Source: Uloborus plumipes
Lineage: Eukaryota > Arthropoda > Arachnida > Araneae > Uloboridae
Assembly: GCA_038373865.1 (NCBI GenBank)
Contig: JAXGGA010006572.1
Span: 1-64,000 of the forward strand
Direction: 5' to 3'
DNA: 64,000 nucleotides
Part shown: piece by piece, positions 10,891 through 23,509 of the stretch
Layout of the letters: each line of letters begins with the position of its first letter
Position numbering within the stretch: position 1 is the first letter of the stretch
Position numbers and translations under genes: made by a program
Notes under the pieces: generated by a model
Database searches by the model: none
What the model saw: the letters and a program-made list of their open reading frames with translations, nothing else
Told to the model about the DNA's origin: nothing

Positions 10891-13800
10891 ATTTTAAGCT
10901 TGCATCGTCTTCTTTTCTCTTATTTTGCATTTTAATTTAAATTTCAATGATAATAATGGCTCGATATATTTATTAAACTTGTTATGTTACATGCTAATGG
11001 AGCTTTTGAAGTTGATTTGGCGAGTTTTTTAATAAGAATTCTCACATTATTTCGCAGCTTTTTTTCAGTTGGCCCATTATTTTACTTTCAAGTATTAAAC
11101 TTATGTGTGAAATTAGAAACAAAAAAGGGAAGATTTCGGTGATTGGAAGTCTGGTTATCTTTCACTATTGGCGTTAAATCTTTGTGTCCAATTTATGAGC
11201 GAGGGAAATATACTTCCTTCGCAAACATAAACTAAAGAGCAACAAAATAAAGTAATTATCGCCAAAAATTTGGCAACCACAGCAGATTCCCAATTATCGA
11301 AATATTATCAATGTGTGAAATTTAACATAAAAAGAACATTACCTTTTAATGTTGTGTAAATGAAAACAAAATTTTACAGTTGGTCGTCGTAATATTGTAG
11401 TTTTGTTTATTTTTTTCGTACTTGTATTGCTCTTTAGTACCAAACGATTATATATGCTCATTTCGTTTTTACTAAAGAAATTAATATGTTTTGTTGTCAA
11501 TCGTCTTTCCGTTGAACACCATCGCTTCATTAGTGTACATTTCATTCTGGGGCATCAAAATGAAATGTCTCTACGAATAGATTCGCCATTTATCGCTCTG
11601 ATGGGTCAACGCTATCAAAATGAACATCTGAGCTTTTGCGTAGCAATTAAGATCGTGTGAGCAACAGTAATGAAACAAAATAGTAAATAGAACAATATTA
11701 TTTCATTGCTACATTTTTATTTATCGGCTGCGAAGAAAAGCGTATATTTTATTAATGCAGAGATGTCAAAATTGAACGCCATTGCTATATGTTGCTAATT
11801 CGAAGAAAGTAAACAATGAATGAATGTCGTATGACTGAATCATGAGTTGCGACCAACTTTACCTGAAAAGGGAATTTATTTCCCCTAAAAAGCAGTACTA
11901 AGAGGGCCTTCGGCATCAATTCACTCTGTACTCCACTTCAGTTAACTACATCAATATTTTTTAACCCTAAAAGATAGGATAAACGTCACTTTTTACAGCG
12001 GAAACAACATGCTAATAAATGTAAACCTCCCTGATGTAAACAAACATTTGGGAGGTCGTTGTTCAGCGCTCTCTAGCGGGCAAATCTTTACCATTGATGT
12101 TTTGAGTAATGAAGAAGCCTGTATAAAACGCTTTCTAGTGTAGCCTTGACATATCAGAATGAGCTCAGAAAGGCTGGATGTTGACAGCATCTTTTACCAC
12201 TGGAATAAATTGTTTTGTCACCCTCTAATGAGAGACTCCAAAGGTGGCCACTTGTGAGTCTAGCAATAGCCGTTTGGGAGACACAGTCACATTTAACTTC
12301 TAAAAGTTTGCCAGGAGAGCCCCGACATTAAAATAAAAACCATACTAAAAGCAGTGTAATGATTGAAGAGTGAAGAAATACAGTCTCAGAAATCACAAAA
12401 AAAACTAACGAAATATATTTCCAGACGTTTAAAAGCTGTTCTAGATACTAAAGAATAATCTAATAAATGATAAAACAATGAAAAATGAGATAATTTACAA
12501 ATACTCAAGGAGCTCTTCAAAGTTTACGAAGACTTTTGTGAGATCAAGTTCTTGACACTTTTTGGTTAAGTTCTTAAAAATCAGGTTTTGTTATGTTATT
12601 AAAAAACTTCATGTATTTTTGTTGAATATAAATATTTATATTAAACACCCAATTAATTTTAATGGACTAAAAAAGATTATTTCATTGAAAATGGTAAGTG
12701 TACAAACACTTTTGTGAGCCACTGTATGTAATTCATTTTTATAAATGTTCGTAATTTATGAATGCAAGAATTTAAAAATTACTTTCAATTTTCGCTCTTG
12801 ATTCTGCTTTTGCGAATGGCAATCCTTAATTGTTAGCGCTTTTACTTAAAAGTCAAGAATTCACAAGAAACATACAGAAGAAAATTTCGTGATGGCTACA
12901 ACAACCTGCTTTTATGACGGTCCAAAGTACTATTTTTCAAACATAGACATGAAATAAACAGCTTTTACGAGTACTTAAAGCACTGTTGCGAGCAAAATGA
13001 AATCGTTTTCTTAAGCCATTTCATAAGCCATTTGTCTCCGGCTGATTAACATACCTCATAAAACATTCAAGAAAATTGCTCACAGTAATCCCTCATCCTA
13101 TCACTACACAGATGCATAAATTACTACTTTAAAAATCCCCTTTATCTGATACTTTTACAAAAATTTGTTTGTTTAACTAAGTCACGTAAGTAGATCTCTC
13201 AGTTTTATGTTTCCATCCTTTGCACCTCTCATACATATTTAACGAACATAAAAGGGAGGTTAGGCAGGTATGCGGGCACTTCGTGATATAAGGCAGGAGT
13301 AAATGCTGCGCCTTGTCGATCAATAGTCGAAGTACCGGAACAAATGTAACACCACATGCATTTGCGCAACGAAGGACGTGTTACGTTTGAGGTACATTAT
13401 AGTTTTATTAGTTTGTGTGGAAATGCATTATTAATGATTGTTTGTAATCCGGGGTTTTAACAAACTGAAAGTAACGAAAGTGTTATTTTGGATTTTTAAA
13501 ACTTTTGTGACAAAAAGATAAACTATGCGACAGTATCAACATTGTTGTGCATAACTTTTTCATAAAAATCACCTGATGAACGGAATGACTAGCAATCCCT
13601 GCCCTTGTGCAAGGAAATGAAACTCTGCGACGTAAATAACTATTTTTACAGGATATAAAGCAGTAACCCTATGTTTTGTTTGTGCATAATTAAGATAAGG
13701 ATGTTATCAAAACTAGTAACAAAATTAGTTGTTTTAAAACTTTTATCATTTTCAAGTCGTATTTTGTTCATATGTCATATAGTAAAACTAATTACGGCTC

Positions 13801-15846
13801 TCTAGAGTAAGTTGTTTTGTTTCAGTTTTAACTTTGTTCGATATAACTAACCAGCTACTACAGGGGCTACATAAACAATAAAACGATCATAGCACTAATA
13901 CACAGACTAAAAAACTTTGATATTACAAAAAAGCATCGATCTTCTGGGTGAAAAGTCTTTTGTTTACTTATTTATATTTTCAATGATTTAGGAAATCAAA
14001 TGCACAGTACAACAACGTTACTTTGATCTCGCTTAAAACCAATGAATTTCTGATAAGACGAACTGTATTTCCCATCTCAGCCGTATGATTTGTGGTGCAT
14101 TATTCCTCCGATGAAACAAACTAGGTTAAAATGAACACTTTAAGGATCTCTTGGGGCTCGTTTTAAGAAGGTTCGACTGTATTGCTTTCTTTGCACTTCA
14201 AGTCACGCTCTTTTCAAAAGCTTACTTTAAATAAGCAAATGTATGCATGTCTGCCATCTGCTCCAGTACACACTGTAAGATGCCAGAACGCAACGGAAAC
14301 GCGTTTGGGAGACTCTAATTAAAGAATAATTCTAGTTGCCTGAAAACTGCTGCATGGAGCAGTATATTGTTCTTAAATCTGTTCTGAAAGTGTAGGTACA
14401 TACTGCGTTCTGCTCAAGATACTTGTTAAATTTAAACTTGGGAATATGCATTTGAGAACACATTGGAGCCGCTGTTTAGAACAAGTTGGAGACATAGTTG
14501 AGAACAGGTCTAGAGCCCATTGGGCACCTTTGGGAAATTATCACTTTCTTTGTTACAACCATGATGACAGCAAAAATTTGTGAAGATAGTTTCTTTTAAG
14601 CGATGCAAACGTGGCCATGTTTTATTATTAACAAGCTTAGTCGTCACAGTGTTAACGTATTTCTTTAACTACCAGTAATTGGAATCATTCTACAAGATAC
14701 TAATAGAAACCTTGCTGCAATTGCCATTGATAAGCGTTGGGAATGCTGGTGGATGGCCTACCGTTACGGTTTTTACAGTGTAAGTATTGCACTAACATGT
14801 TTGCAAAAAAAAAGGAGGGTGCTCCATAAATATTATTAAAAACATCTTACACACAACACGTGTGATGCAAAGTTTTCTAAAAATGGCACGTGTCATTATC
14901 TATGAAAAGTTTTCAAATTCGAATCTAAAATAGTTTCTAATGTGTACTGAACTAAGTGCTCTGAAAATTGTTCCAAAGTGTTCTTTAAAATGGGAGAGGT
15001 ATTCGTGTGCAAAATGTGTTCAGTAAGTGTTAAGATTTACAGCGAAGTCAGGAGTGAAGGTAAAGCCCTGTATCAAACTGTTAAAATCTTTATCGATTCT
15101 GCTTGTTTAATTAATAAATTTATTTATTTATTTTCAACGCTTCGTGACATTATGTATTCGTGTACATACATATAAATGATGTAATCATTCTTAAATGGCA
15201 CCACGGATGTCATTATCTTACTTACGATCAACTAAGACGATTTGCCGGACAAGAAAGCACATTATTTGAACGGCCTAAAAAACGGTAATTAAATATTTTT
15301 CTGTTTCTTTGAGTTTTAAATATTATTTGCACGCTTTTAAGTCAGATTTAGATAAATTAGATTTCCAAAATATTGACAAAAGTAACATGTTGGACTTTTA
15401 TGAAGCTATTTTACACTTATGAAGCTTGTGAAAAAGGTGAAAAGAATTATCTTAGGTTTTTTTCTCCATATGACATATAAAGACGTTTAAATCTACTGAA
15501 TGATAAAACTATATTTTCTTCCGATTCCTTAATAACTAGCTCAAGAGAGAGTTTAGAGACTTATGCAGCCATCATACTGCGATCTATTGAGACTCATCTC
15601 TAACTGGAAGATTTGACTCAGCTTCGCTGGCCGAAGCCTTCCGGTCGAATTTTCCCACTGATAAAAAATTACATTACATGTTTTATTTATAAATGCGTTG
15701 AAAAAATTCTTATCAGCTATCGTAGTGAATTATTACTAATTAATGGGATCACCAATGTACCCGGATTCACTTTTCACGAATTCATAATTTTAGGACCCTA
15801 ATGAAAAACTTGAGTGTTAATGCAATAGTATCTACTTCCATACTAT
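10891..15846. other. Five kilobases of anonymous AT-rich DNA
   Basis: I see no family-like coding region, tRNA or well-defined element. The only structured item is the inverted partner at 12112-12157. Open frames up to 85 codons (for example 11403-11660) are low-complexity and overlap on both strands. Confidence 0.4.
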
Positions 15847-16012
15847 CAAGTGGGTCCTTCAGAGGGGGGGTCAATTGCCCCTCCCCCCGACTTTGGAAAA
15901 TCAATGCAATCAACATGTAAGTAGGCGTGGTTTTTGTCATTTTCGGCACATTTACATTGTTACCCTTTGCCCCCCCCCCCCTCCCCTGGAAAAATTCGAA
16001 ATGACGGTCCTG
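15847..16012. mobile_element. hAT MITE with poly-C/poly-G tracts, copy 3 (decayed)
   Basis: Same interior as the other copies (TCAATTGCCC, TAGGCGTGGTTTTTG, C-run, AAATGACGGTCCTG). The left terminus is mutated and no 8-bp duplication is left, so this is the oldest-looking copy. Confidence 0.7.
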
Positions 16013-16545
16013 AGTTATAATCACAGACAAAAGCGTAGATGAAGAAACATGTAAAAAGTAAATTAAGCTTCTTTAAAAAAATCACATACATTTTCTAAGT
16101 ATTGCAGAAGATTTTTGCTTTTATTTAGGTAGTTTATTTTAATTACTGATACCGAAGATTTTTAAGCATTTGCTATGAAAAATGCAAAATAAAATGTACA
16201 AAATTGCAGCTTGTGTAAAATGTTATGCAGCTACAAAGCATATAGCAAAAAAAAGTTTCACTGCACCTATAGTGTGCTGCGCTCTAAATATAGAATTCTT
16301 TCAACTGTACACTGCGATGCAAAAGTTTAGACAAATTACAAATATATAATAAAAAGACAACTATTTAACAAAATGCTTTCAAATTTCTACTGTAGGTACA
16401 CAATTAGGTGTCTGGAGTTCTTAAAAATATAACTGGAACCAAATTTTGGACATTGCAAGAGACATTTTTTTTCTTTGTTGCAAAAGTTTAGACAATAGTC
16501 AGATTTTATGCAAATATCCCTTGAAATGTGATTGGTGGGGACTTA

Positions 16546-16594
16546 CACTGCTCGACATTGAAAATGCAACACCAGGAAGGAGTGGTCAGAAATT
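16546..16594 (+). repeat. Left terminal inverted repeat of the Tc1-like element
   Basis: 49 bp beginning CACTGCTCGACATTGAAA, matching the right end at 17916-17964 with one mismatch. It lies downstream of the transposase stop codon. Confidence 0.9.
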
Positions 16595-16690
16595 GATGAA
16601 ATTTGGTAAGAAGACAGAGACAGCATGGAACAATAAGTGATATTTATTTCAAAATAAATAAGCAAAATTTAGAGCGAGGACGGCGTCGGC

Positions 16691-17722
16691 TCAGTAAGAA
16701 GTAGGACCACCGCGGACAGCGATGCACGAATAAACACGTCTAGGCATGGAGTCAATAAGCCTGCGGATGGTGTCCTGAGGGATGGCACTCCATTCCCTTT
16801 CAACCATTTGCCACAGTTCGTCCTCTGAACGAGGCAGTGGCAGGTTCTGCAAACGGCGTCCAATCACGTCCCACACATGTTCGATTGGTGACAAGTCAGG
16901 AGAGTATGGTGGCCAGGAAAGCATCTGTACACCTCGTAGAGCATTTTGGCTGATTCGAGCACTGTGAGGCCGGCCGTTATCCTGTTGAAAAATTGCATTT
17001 GGCAGACCCTGAAGGTAGGGGATTGCCATCGGCCGCAGTACATTATCTACATATCGTTGGGCCGTCATAGTGCCCCGAATACGAACTAGAGGTGATACGG
17101 AATTGTATGCAATAGCGCCCCAAACCATTATGCCACGTTGTCGCGCTGTGGGGCGTTCCCCAGTTACTGCCGGATTCGATCTTTCTCCACGTAGACGCCA
17201 CACACGTATGCGATGACTATCGCTGGACAAACAGAAGCGGGATTCATCTAAGAACACTACGGTTTGCCATTCTGCCATCCACGTCGCTCTGGTCCGGCAC
17301 CATTCCAAACGTTGGAGTCTGTGCTGTGGGGTCAATGGCAGTCTTCTTAGCGGGCGCCGTGATTGCAGGCCACGTGCAACCAGTCGACGGGAAATGGTTC
17401 TGGTCGACGCAGGAACATCCAGGGTACCTTGCACGTGCTGCAGAATCGACGTACAAGTGACTTGCGGGTCCGCCACAGCTTGTCGGTGAATCCTTCGATC
17501 CAAGCGGTCTGACGTCACTCTGGCTGCACCTGCACCCCTCAATGTGGCTACATTTCCTCTTTCCAACCATCTCCGACACAGCCGATGCACAGTGCTTGCA
17601 TCCATGTGGGTATCAGCTGCAATTTGACGTATGGACCAACTTCCCCTTCTCAGTCCGATCACCATACCCCTTGTAAAGTCGTCTATATGCTGGAAGTGTC
17701 TTCGTTGAGGACGGCGTGGCAT
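16691..17722 (-). CDS. Tc1/IS630-type transposase, 343 aa, apparently full length
   Basis: The protein would bind the element's terminal repeats and carry out cut-and-paste transposition into TA in the nucleus. Residues about 14-55 form a helix-turn-helix (FTRGMVIGLRRGSWSIRQIA, then DASTVHRLCRRW). An arginine-rich linker follows (about 62-76), then a second HTH (about 85-118, with ASTRTISRRLVARG). The catalytic triad is visible: D159 in VVFLDESRF, D248 in FQQDNGRPH and E281 in PDLSPIEHVW. By my count 32 residues separate D248 and E281, against the canonical 34 of Tc1 proteins. The start MPRRPQRR and the end RGGPTSY are typical of complete members in arachnid and insect genomes. There are no internal stops. 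The gene is far richer in GC than the surrounding DNA, as expected for a recently arrived element. Opposite-strand open frames over it are shadows. Confidence 0.95.
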   Translation of the reverse strand: MPRRPQRRHFQHIDDFTRGMVIGLRRGSWSIRQIAADTHMDASTVHRLCRRWLERGNVATLRGAGAARVTSDRLDRRIHRQAVADPQVTCTSILQHVQGTLDVPASTRTISRRLVARGLQSRRPLRRLPLTPQHRLQRLEWCRTRATWMAEWQTVVFLDESRFCLSSDSHRIRVWRLRGERSNPAVTGERPTARQRGIMVWGAIAYNSVSPLVRIRGTMTAQRYVDNVLRPMAIPYLQGLPNAIFQQDNGRPHSARISQNALRGVQMLSWPPYSPDLSPIEHVWDVIGRRLQNLPLPRSEDELWQMVEREWSAIPQDTIRRLIDSMPRRVYSCIAVRGGPTSY

Positions 17723-17915
17723 TTCCTCCTATCACACGTATCCTTCGAGACAAAAACAAAATTTATCCGATAATTAGTCTGGCAGAGAAACCAACATGAA
17801 CATAGCCTTTTTTCAACTTCATTCTCTTATATCTTACTTCACTTGCGTCGGAGAGGTGCGCATTTCATATCATTTGCATAACTCAGTGACGTGCGTCTAC
17901 GGTAAAATTTGCATG

Positions 17916-17964
17916 AATTTCTGACCACTCCTTCTTGGTGTTGCATTTTCAATGTCGAGCAGTG
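17916..17964 (-). repeat. Right terminal inverted repeat of the Tc1-like element
   Basis: Partner of the repeat at 16546-16594. It lies about 190 bp upstream of the transposase start, so the intervening stretch should hold the promoter and 5' leader. Confidence 0.9.
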
Positions 17965-19235
17965 TAATTATTCGAATATAAAGTGCAGATATTGCTGAAT
18001 AAATAATCAAAATCTCAAAAGCAGTGTAGTTCTCGTGTAAAGAAGATGAGAAAGTTTGGAAGCCAAAATTTGAAAATGAACCTACTTTATTATTATTTTT
18101 TTTTTTTTTTTTTTAAATCGGCTCAAGTATGGTAGTACATTGCTTTTTACTTTGTGGAGAGCAAATTCAGACATGCGTATCGATCAAAAGACCAAGAGAA
18201 ATTATATTTCTTAAGGATGAAGGAATTGAAAAAAGGGCTCGAACTGACGATTTGTCTATTAATCCTACAAAACTTCAACTTGGGTCAAAAACAACACGTG
18301 ACAGCATAAGTAGATGAACAACTGAATCGGAATGCATAAAAAAAACAACGAATTGTGCTTGAGTCTTTTCGGACAAAGTGTCCTAAATTACCCAGATTTT
18401 AATGGTGAAAGCAGCACAGCATATGATCATTGGATATTTCTCAAGTCCATAGAAAAGAATTATAATCCATCAAGGCCATCCCAATTTTACTAATTTTTAT
18501 CAAAGAAAGTACCATTCATTTTTTAGTCACGATGATACATATGATGCTTTTCACATTAAAATCTGGCTTATTTGGGGCACTCTGTCCGAAAAGGCTCAGG
18601 CACAATTCTTTGTTTTTTTTATGCATTCCGATTCAGTTGTTCATCTACTTATGCTGTCACGTACTGTTTTTGACCCAAGTTGAAGTTTTGTAGGATTAAT
18701 AGACAAATCGTCAGTTCGAGCCCTTTTTTTAATTCCTTCATTCTTAAGAAATATAATTTTTCTTGGCTTTTTTGATCGATATGCATATCTGAATTTGCTC
18801 TCCACAAAGTAAAAAACAATGTACTACCATACTAGAGCCGATTTAAAAGACAAAAAATTAATAAAGTAGGTTCATTTTCAAATTTCGGCTTCCAAACTTT
18901 CTCGTCTTCTGTACATAAGAACTACAGAGCTTTTGAGATTTTGATTATTTATTCAGCAATCTCTGCACTTTATATTCGAATAATTAAGTCCCGACCAATC
19001 ACATTTCAAGGGATATTTGCATAAAATCTGACTATTGTCTAAACTTTTGCAACAACGAAAAAAAAATGTCTTTTGCAATGTCCAAAATTTGGTTCCAGTT
19101 ATATTTTTAAGAACTCCAGACACGTATTTGAGACCATATTGTGTACCTACAGTAGAAATTTGAAAGCATTTCGTTGAATAGTTTTCTTTTTATTCATATA
19201 TTTGCTATTTGTCTAAACTTTTGCATTGCAGTGTA

Positions 19236-20102
19236 TAACAGAAACCAACAAAATATATCTACTCACAATATGATATTCATACGTAACATTAAATATGCAA
19301 TTTGAACAAAAAAAAGAAAACTTTTACAGTATTTTATATGCTTCATTTTTTTACATAATTTTACTTCAAAGGCTTTTTTACTACGTATCACACAAGTTGC
19401 ACACTTGATCTTAACAAAAATCTTCACAGTGTAAAAAAGCTTCCACTTTAAATGCCATCTGTTAAAATGCATCACTACCCAATAAGAACTGAACTAAGAC
19501 ATATTTAAAATTCCAACTTTTCTTACTACTGCTTAAAATTTCTCAATTGTTATTATTCCTTTCTTCCAATTTTAACATTGAAAATTAGCCTGTTTAAGTT
19601 TTCGAATTATTAAAACATGGTGGAAAATGAAGAGAAATATTGAGGAGATATACACATTCTTTTTAACTGAAACAAAATTCAACTGAATAGGGAATTAAGT
19701 GTATAAGAACAAATAACACGCAACACAAAATTCCAAAAAACATTTCTAAGCATCAGAATAATGAAACACAAACAAAAGCATTTAGATAAAAGTCATCGAA
19801 ATTCAAGAACCTGTGCAGTTCGTTTTAAAGTGTGTCACTTTTATAATTCTTTATAGACATTATATAAATGGTTACTACTTCACCATTAATATGAATGGTA
19901 ATTTTAGTAAAAATTGAGATATATAATAGAAAAGAAACGGAGCATCCGCAATATAAATACACATCTAAAAGAAACATACGTGAGATATACTTTTCAAAAA
20001 GCACCAACCTAATGCAAAAAGTATATTATCGGCTCAGAGAAGATGATTTTAGAAATTTTGAAAAAACTTTTTCTATTTCACCTGTCAGATTTTTACGCTT
20101 TA
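19236..20102. other. Anonymous AT-rich DNA
   Basis: Nothing recognised; open frames of 60-71 codons overlap on both strands and look fortuitous. Confidence 0.4.
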
Positions 20103-20497
20103 CACTGTAAAAAATAAAGTTTGTTTCTACAGTTAATACTGAGAGCAGAGGTTTCAGTGTAAAATGCACAGTAATAAACTGTAAAACTAGCTATTTTACA
20201 GTTTAACAGTGCAAAACTAGCAATTTTACAGTTTATTACCATAAAATTATCTATATTATACTGTAAAAACAGCAGTATACACTGGCAGCAGAGGTTCTAG
20301 TTTAAAATTGAAAATGAGCAGTAATGAACTCTACTATTAGCTATTTTACAGTTTATTACTGCAATACCAATTTTATACTTTATTACTGTAAAATTAGCAA
20401 TTTTACAGTTTATTACAGTAAATATAGCAACTTCTCAGTTTATTACTGTAAAATTAGCTGTAGTATACTGTAAAAACAATATTTATTTTTTGCAGTG
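20103..20497. mobile_element. ACTGTAAAA-box element, complete copy
   Basis: The element runs from CACTGTAAAAAATAAA to TTTTTTGCAGTG and is flanked by TA (20101-20102, 20498-20499). The 395-bp interior is a chain of the same word in both orientations, TTTACAGTTTATTACTGTAAA. It also carries one distinctive non-repeat segment, GCAGCAGAGGTTYCAG. TA target and CACTG ends point to a Tc1/mariner-type non-autonomous element. Related pieces are at 21196, 25097 and 44352. Confidence 0.75.
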
Positions 20498-20499
20498 TA

Positions 20500-21195
20500 T
20501 ATTGCAGGAGAAGATAAAGGAAAAAGTAAGCGTTTAAACGAAAGATAATAGATTTCTATTTTAAATATATAGGATACCATTAAGAGGGTAATACTTAATA
20601 GCTATCCTTAGCAATAAATACATTTAAAATTCATATATTTTAGACATCTGTAGCTTCTGAAATTACATTGTAAATAAAAAACTAATGGTTTAACTAATGT
20701 AAAAGAACTCTCTATACCTTACATCATTTTGTCGTGCAAAGCAAAGTTTCTATACTCAGAAATAATAGTTATGGTAGGCGAAACTTTCATCAAATAACGA
20801 AATAATTTATTCCAATCAAAATAAATAGAGATGATTTTGGTTATAACTATTAAGTTTAGGAGACATTTTCCTGCTTTGATTTTATTCTAACCACTAAACA
20901 ACACATGCTTCCACATTTTTTCGTTTGGCAATATACCTAATAGTTTTCGAAAATACCAAAAAAACAAAATAGAGGATTAATTGTTGCCAGTAACCAATAA
21001 GATTCTGATTTTTTCCCAGCTTACAAAAGACAGTGAGTTATTTTCACAATATTTATTAATGTTTCGGGCATTTGACTGTAAAGTTAAAGAATTCATTTTA
21101 CTAGAGGTCATTCTTAACGTTGAGTAAAAATACTAAATTATGACATTTTCAGCGTTTTTATCACAATTGGGACGGCAAAAAAAAGCTAAAAACTA
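20500..21195. other. Anonymous AT-rich DNA
   Basis: No element ends or coding pattern recognised. Confidence 0.4.
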
Positions 21196-22059
21196 CACTA
21201 CAGAAAATAAACTACAGGTTTTACAGTATAATATTGGCAGCAGAGGTTCCAGTTTAAAACTGTAAAATGTGGAGTAATAGACTGTAAGGGCCCTGCTCCA
21301 CATCAGCGTTAAACGCGACCGAAACCGAAAATCCGGGTACTTTCCATAGGAACACTATGTAATCCATTTTACGTTTCTGCTTTACGTCAATGTGGAGCAG
21401 GGCCCTAAATGTACACAGCAAAAAATGAACTGTTTTTTTTTACAGTATAATACTGGCAGCTGAAGTTCCAATTCAAAACTGTTAAACGCACAGTAAGAAA
21501 CTATAAAACTAGAAATTTGTTTGCTGTGTTACAGTTGTTTACTGTAAAATTAGGATTTTTAGTTTACTGCCGTAAAATTTTGCTGTATTATACTGTAAAA
21601 ATAACAGTATAATGCTGACAGCAGAGATTCCAGCTTAAAACTGTCAAATGCACAGTAATAAACTGTAAAATTGGCAACTTTACACTTTAGTACTGTAAAA
21701 GTAGAAATTTTACAGTTTATTATTGTAAAATTAGCAATTTTTGCAGCTTGTTACTATAAAATTAGCTGTATTATTCTGTAAAAACAACATTCATTTTTTA
21801 CCGTGTAGCAACTTTACAGTTTATTACCACAAAGTTAGCTGTATTATACTGCAAAAACAACAGTATATTACTGGGAGCAGAAGTTCCAGCTTAAAACTAA
21901 AATGCAGTAATAAACTGTAAAATTAGCAACTTTACAGTTTGTAACTGAAAATGAGCAGTTTTACAGTTTATTGGTGCGAAATTAGCAATTTTAGTTTATT
22001 GCGGAAAAATTAGCAATTTTTACAGTTTGTTACTGTAAAAACATCTATTTTTTACAGGG
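21196..22059. mobile_element. ACTGTAAAA-box element, expanded and interrupted
   Basis: Starts CACTACAGAAAATAAAC after TA and ends at TTTTTTACAGGG before TA. The landmark GCAGCAGAGGTTCCAG-type segment appears several times (about 21238, 21458, 21618, 21868), so the block is several element units run together. A Harbinger-like MITE (21288-21405) interrupts it. Confidence 0.65.
21288..21405. mobile_element. PIF/Harbinger-like MITE, copy 2
   Basis: 118 bp with ends GGGCCCTGCTCCACA / TGTGGAGCAGGGCCC and a perfect 3-bp duplication TAA (21285-21287, 21406-21408). Removing it restores ACTGTAAATG, the expected word of the surrounding repeat, which confirms the boundaries. It shares its interior with the copy at 2523. 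Confidence 0.85.
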
Positions 22060-22061
22060 TA

Positions 22062-23509
22062 TTTTTAAAGGGGTTTTTAAGAAATTTTCTATTTAATGAT
22101 TAAGTAATATATATAAAAAACACTTGAATATATGGCAAGAAAAGCTACATTCGTTTTCATTCAGCCAATACATTTTCAGATAACATAGCTACCAATTTTA
22201 AGAATTCATTTAAGTAGGTCTTTTATGTATGAAGATTTCGTCTTATACAAATAGTGGTTATCAAAAGTAATATTTTTTAAACTTTAAAACCTAGAGTTTT
22301 ACTATTAAATAAAGAATGTGGCTTATCTTCAAAGTAAGACTTCTTTTTGGGAAGGTTTTAATTCGAGTTTGATGAGTTATTTATATTATTACACGAATGA
22401 ATTTTTTTGAACTCTCGAAATCATTTTCATTATAACGGGGTGTTTATTGCAGATGAAATTTCAACTTTCCATATCGATAGCAGAAAATTTTCTGGTATCA
22501 AACTTTTTTTCTAGTCTCAAAATTTCATAAAGAAAGCAAAAAATATTTTTATATATGACACTTAATATTGATTTATACTAATCTCTTAAAGTGATCAAAT
22601 TCTGTAAATATTCAATATTATTCTATTTCTAATTTTGAATTTCAGTTTTTCATATTTAAAGTTTAAAAATACAGCACTCACAATAATGCAATCGATGGCT
22701 ACATATCATAAATTAATAGAAGGTTTAAAAAAGCATTTTTTAATGCAAATATAAATAAAGACAGATGGTATGTGTGGAAAAATATATATACATTTATGTT
22801 CTTGCACATAAGAGAAAAAAACTACAGAAAATAGCTTGAATACCCGTTATCCTAAATACAATTTTTTTTATGATACAAAACTTTGCTATGAGCAATTGCT
22901 ATTTCCTACCTGATGTAGTAATGCTACGGAAAAATATTCTAGTTTAAGAAAAAAAAAAGTATATCTTTTCCTTAAGAAGAAAAAGGTTTCCTCTGATTTT
23001 TTCCATAAATTTAAAGTTCCGTTTACTACTCCAGGGAATGGAAAAGTTGCCTATGATTTTTTTTACACAAATTAAAAATTCCCTGTACTATTCCCTGCGC
23101 CTGAAAAAAAACAATCCAACCTAATTCAAGAATAAAAAATTCCCATCTGATTCTTCTCCGTACAATAGAAATTTTCTAAACTACTCAAGATCTGAAATTT
23201 TTCCAAGACTTTCCCAGGTTATCCAGATTTTCCAGGTGATAGCGACAAATGATCAATTATGCTAAATTAATACAAATTTGCAATCTAAAGAGGATTTTTT
23301 TTTAGTTCAACATTTTCTGTTTCATAAGAAAATATCATTATCATTAAACTCAAATTTTTTATTATTCGTCATAAATCAATATCACCTATAGATATACCAA
23401 ATATTTTCATAATCCTTTTAATTCCACATACGAGGTAGACGGCCATACATCACTAACATATTCCCATCAAAAGAACGCACTACACCTGCTTTAGAATAGA
23501 AAAAGAACG
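22062..23509. other. Anonymous AT-rich DNA
   Basis: No element ends or coding pattern seen. Confidence 0.4.

Larger units (their letters stand above)
16546..17964 (-). mobile_element. Complete Tc1-like transposon with intact transposase
   Basis: A 1419-bp element bounded by CACTGCTCGACATTG and CAATGTCGAGCAGTG, with TA at 16544-16545 and 17965-17966. The inverted repeats extend about 49 bp with a single difference (CCAGGAAGG against CCAAGAAGG). The opposite arm of the host palindrome carries the uninterrupted site (GACTTAATTATTCG in reverse complement, near 18982-18995) with a single TA. This shows directly that this copy inserted after the palindrome formed and duplicated TA. High TIR identity and an intact reading frame suggest a recent insertion. 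Confidence 0.95.
16310..19233. mobile_element. Large palindromic TA-flanked Tc1-like element, host of a nested Tc1 copy
   Basis: Ends CACTGCGATGCAAAAGTTTA and its near complement ATTGCAGTG are flanked by TA (16308-16309, 19234-19235). Without the nested element it is about 1.5 kb, folding on itself around 18480: GTGGAGAGCAAATTCAGA, GGGCTCGAACTGACGATTTG and CAACTGAATCGGAATGCAT on the left all recur inverted on the right. Arms of about 700 bp have diverged by point changes but stay alignable, so the two halves act as internal paralogues. No transposase of its own. Confidence 0.85.

Noticed and set aside
16669..17773. Other open frames over the transposase (16669-16863, 16782-16967, 17244-17579, 17585-17773)
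   Set aside because: Alternative frames and strands of a GC-rich real gene; no independent domain content.
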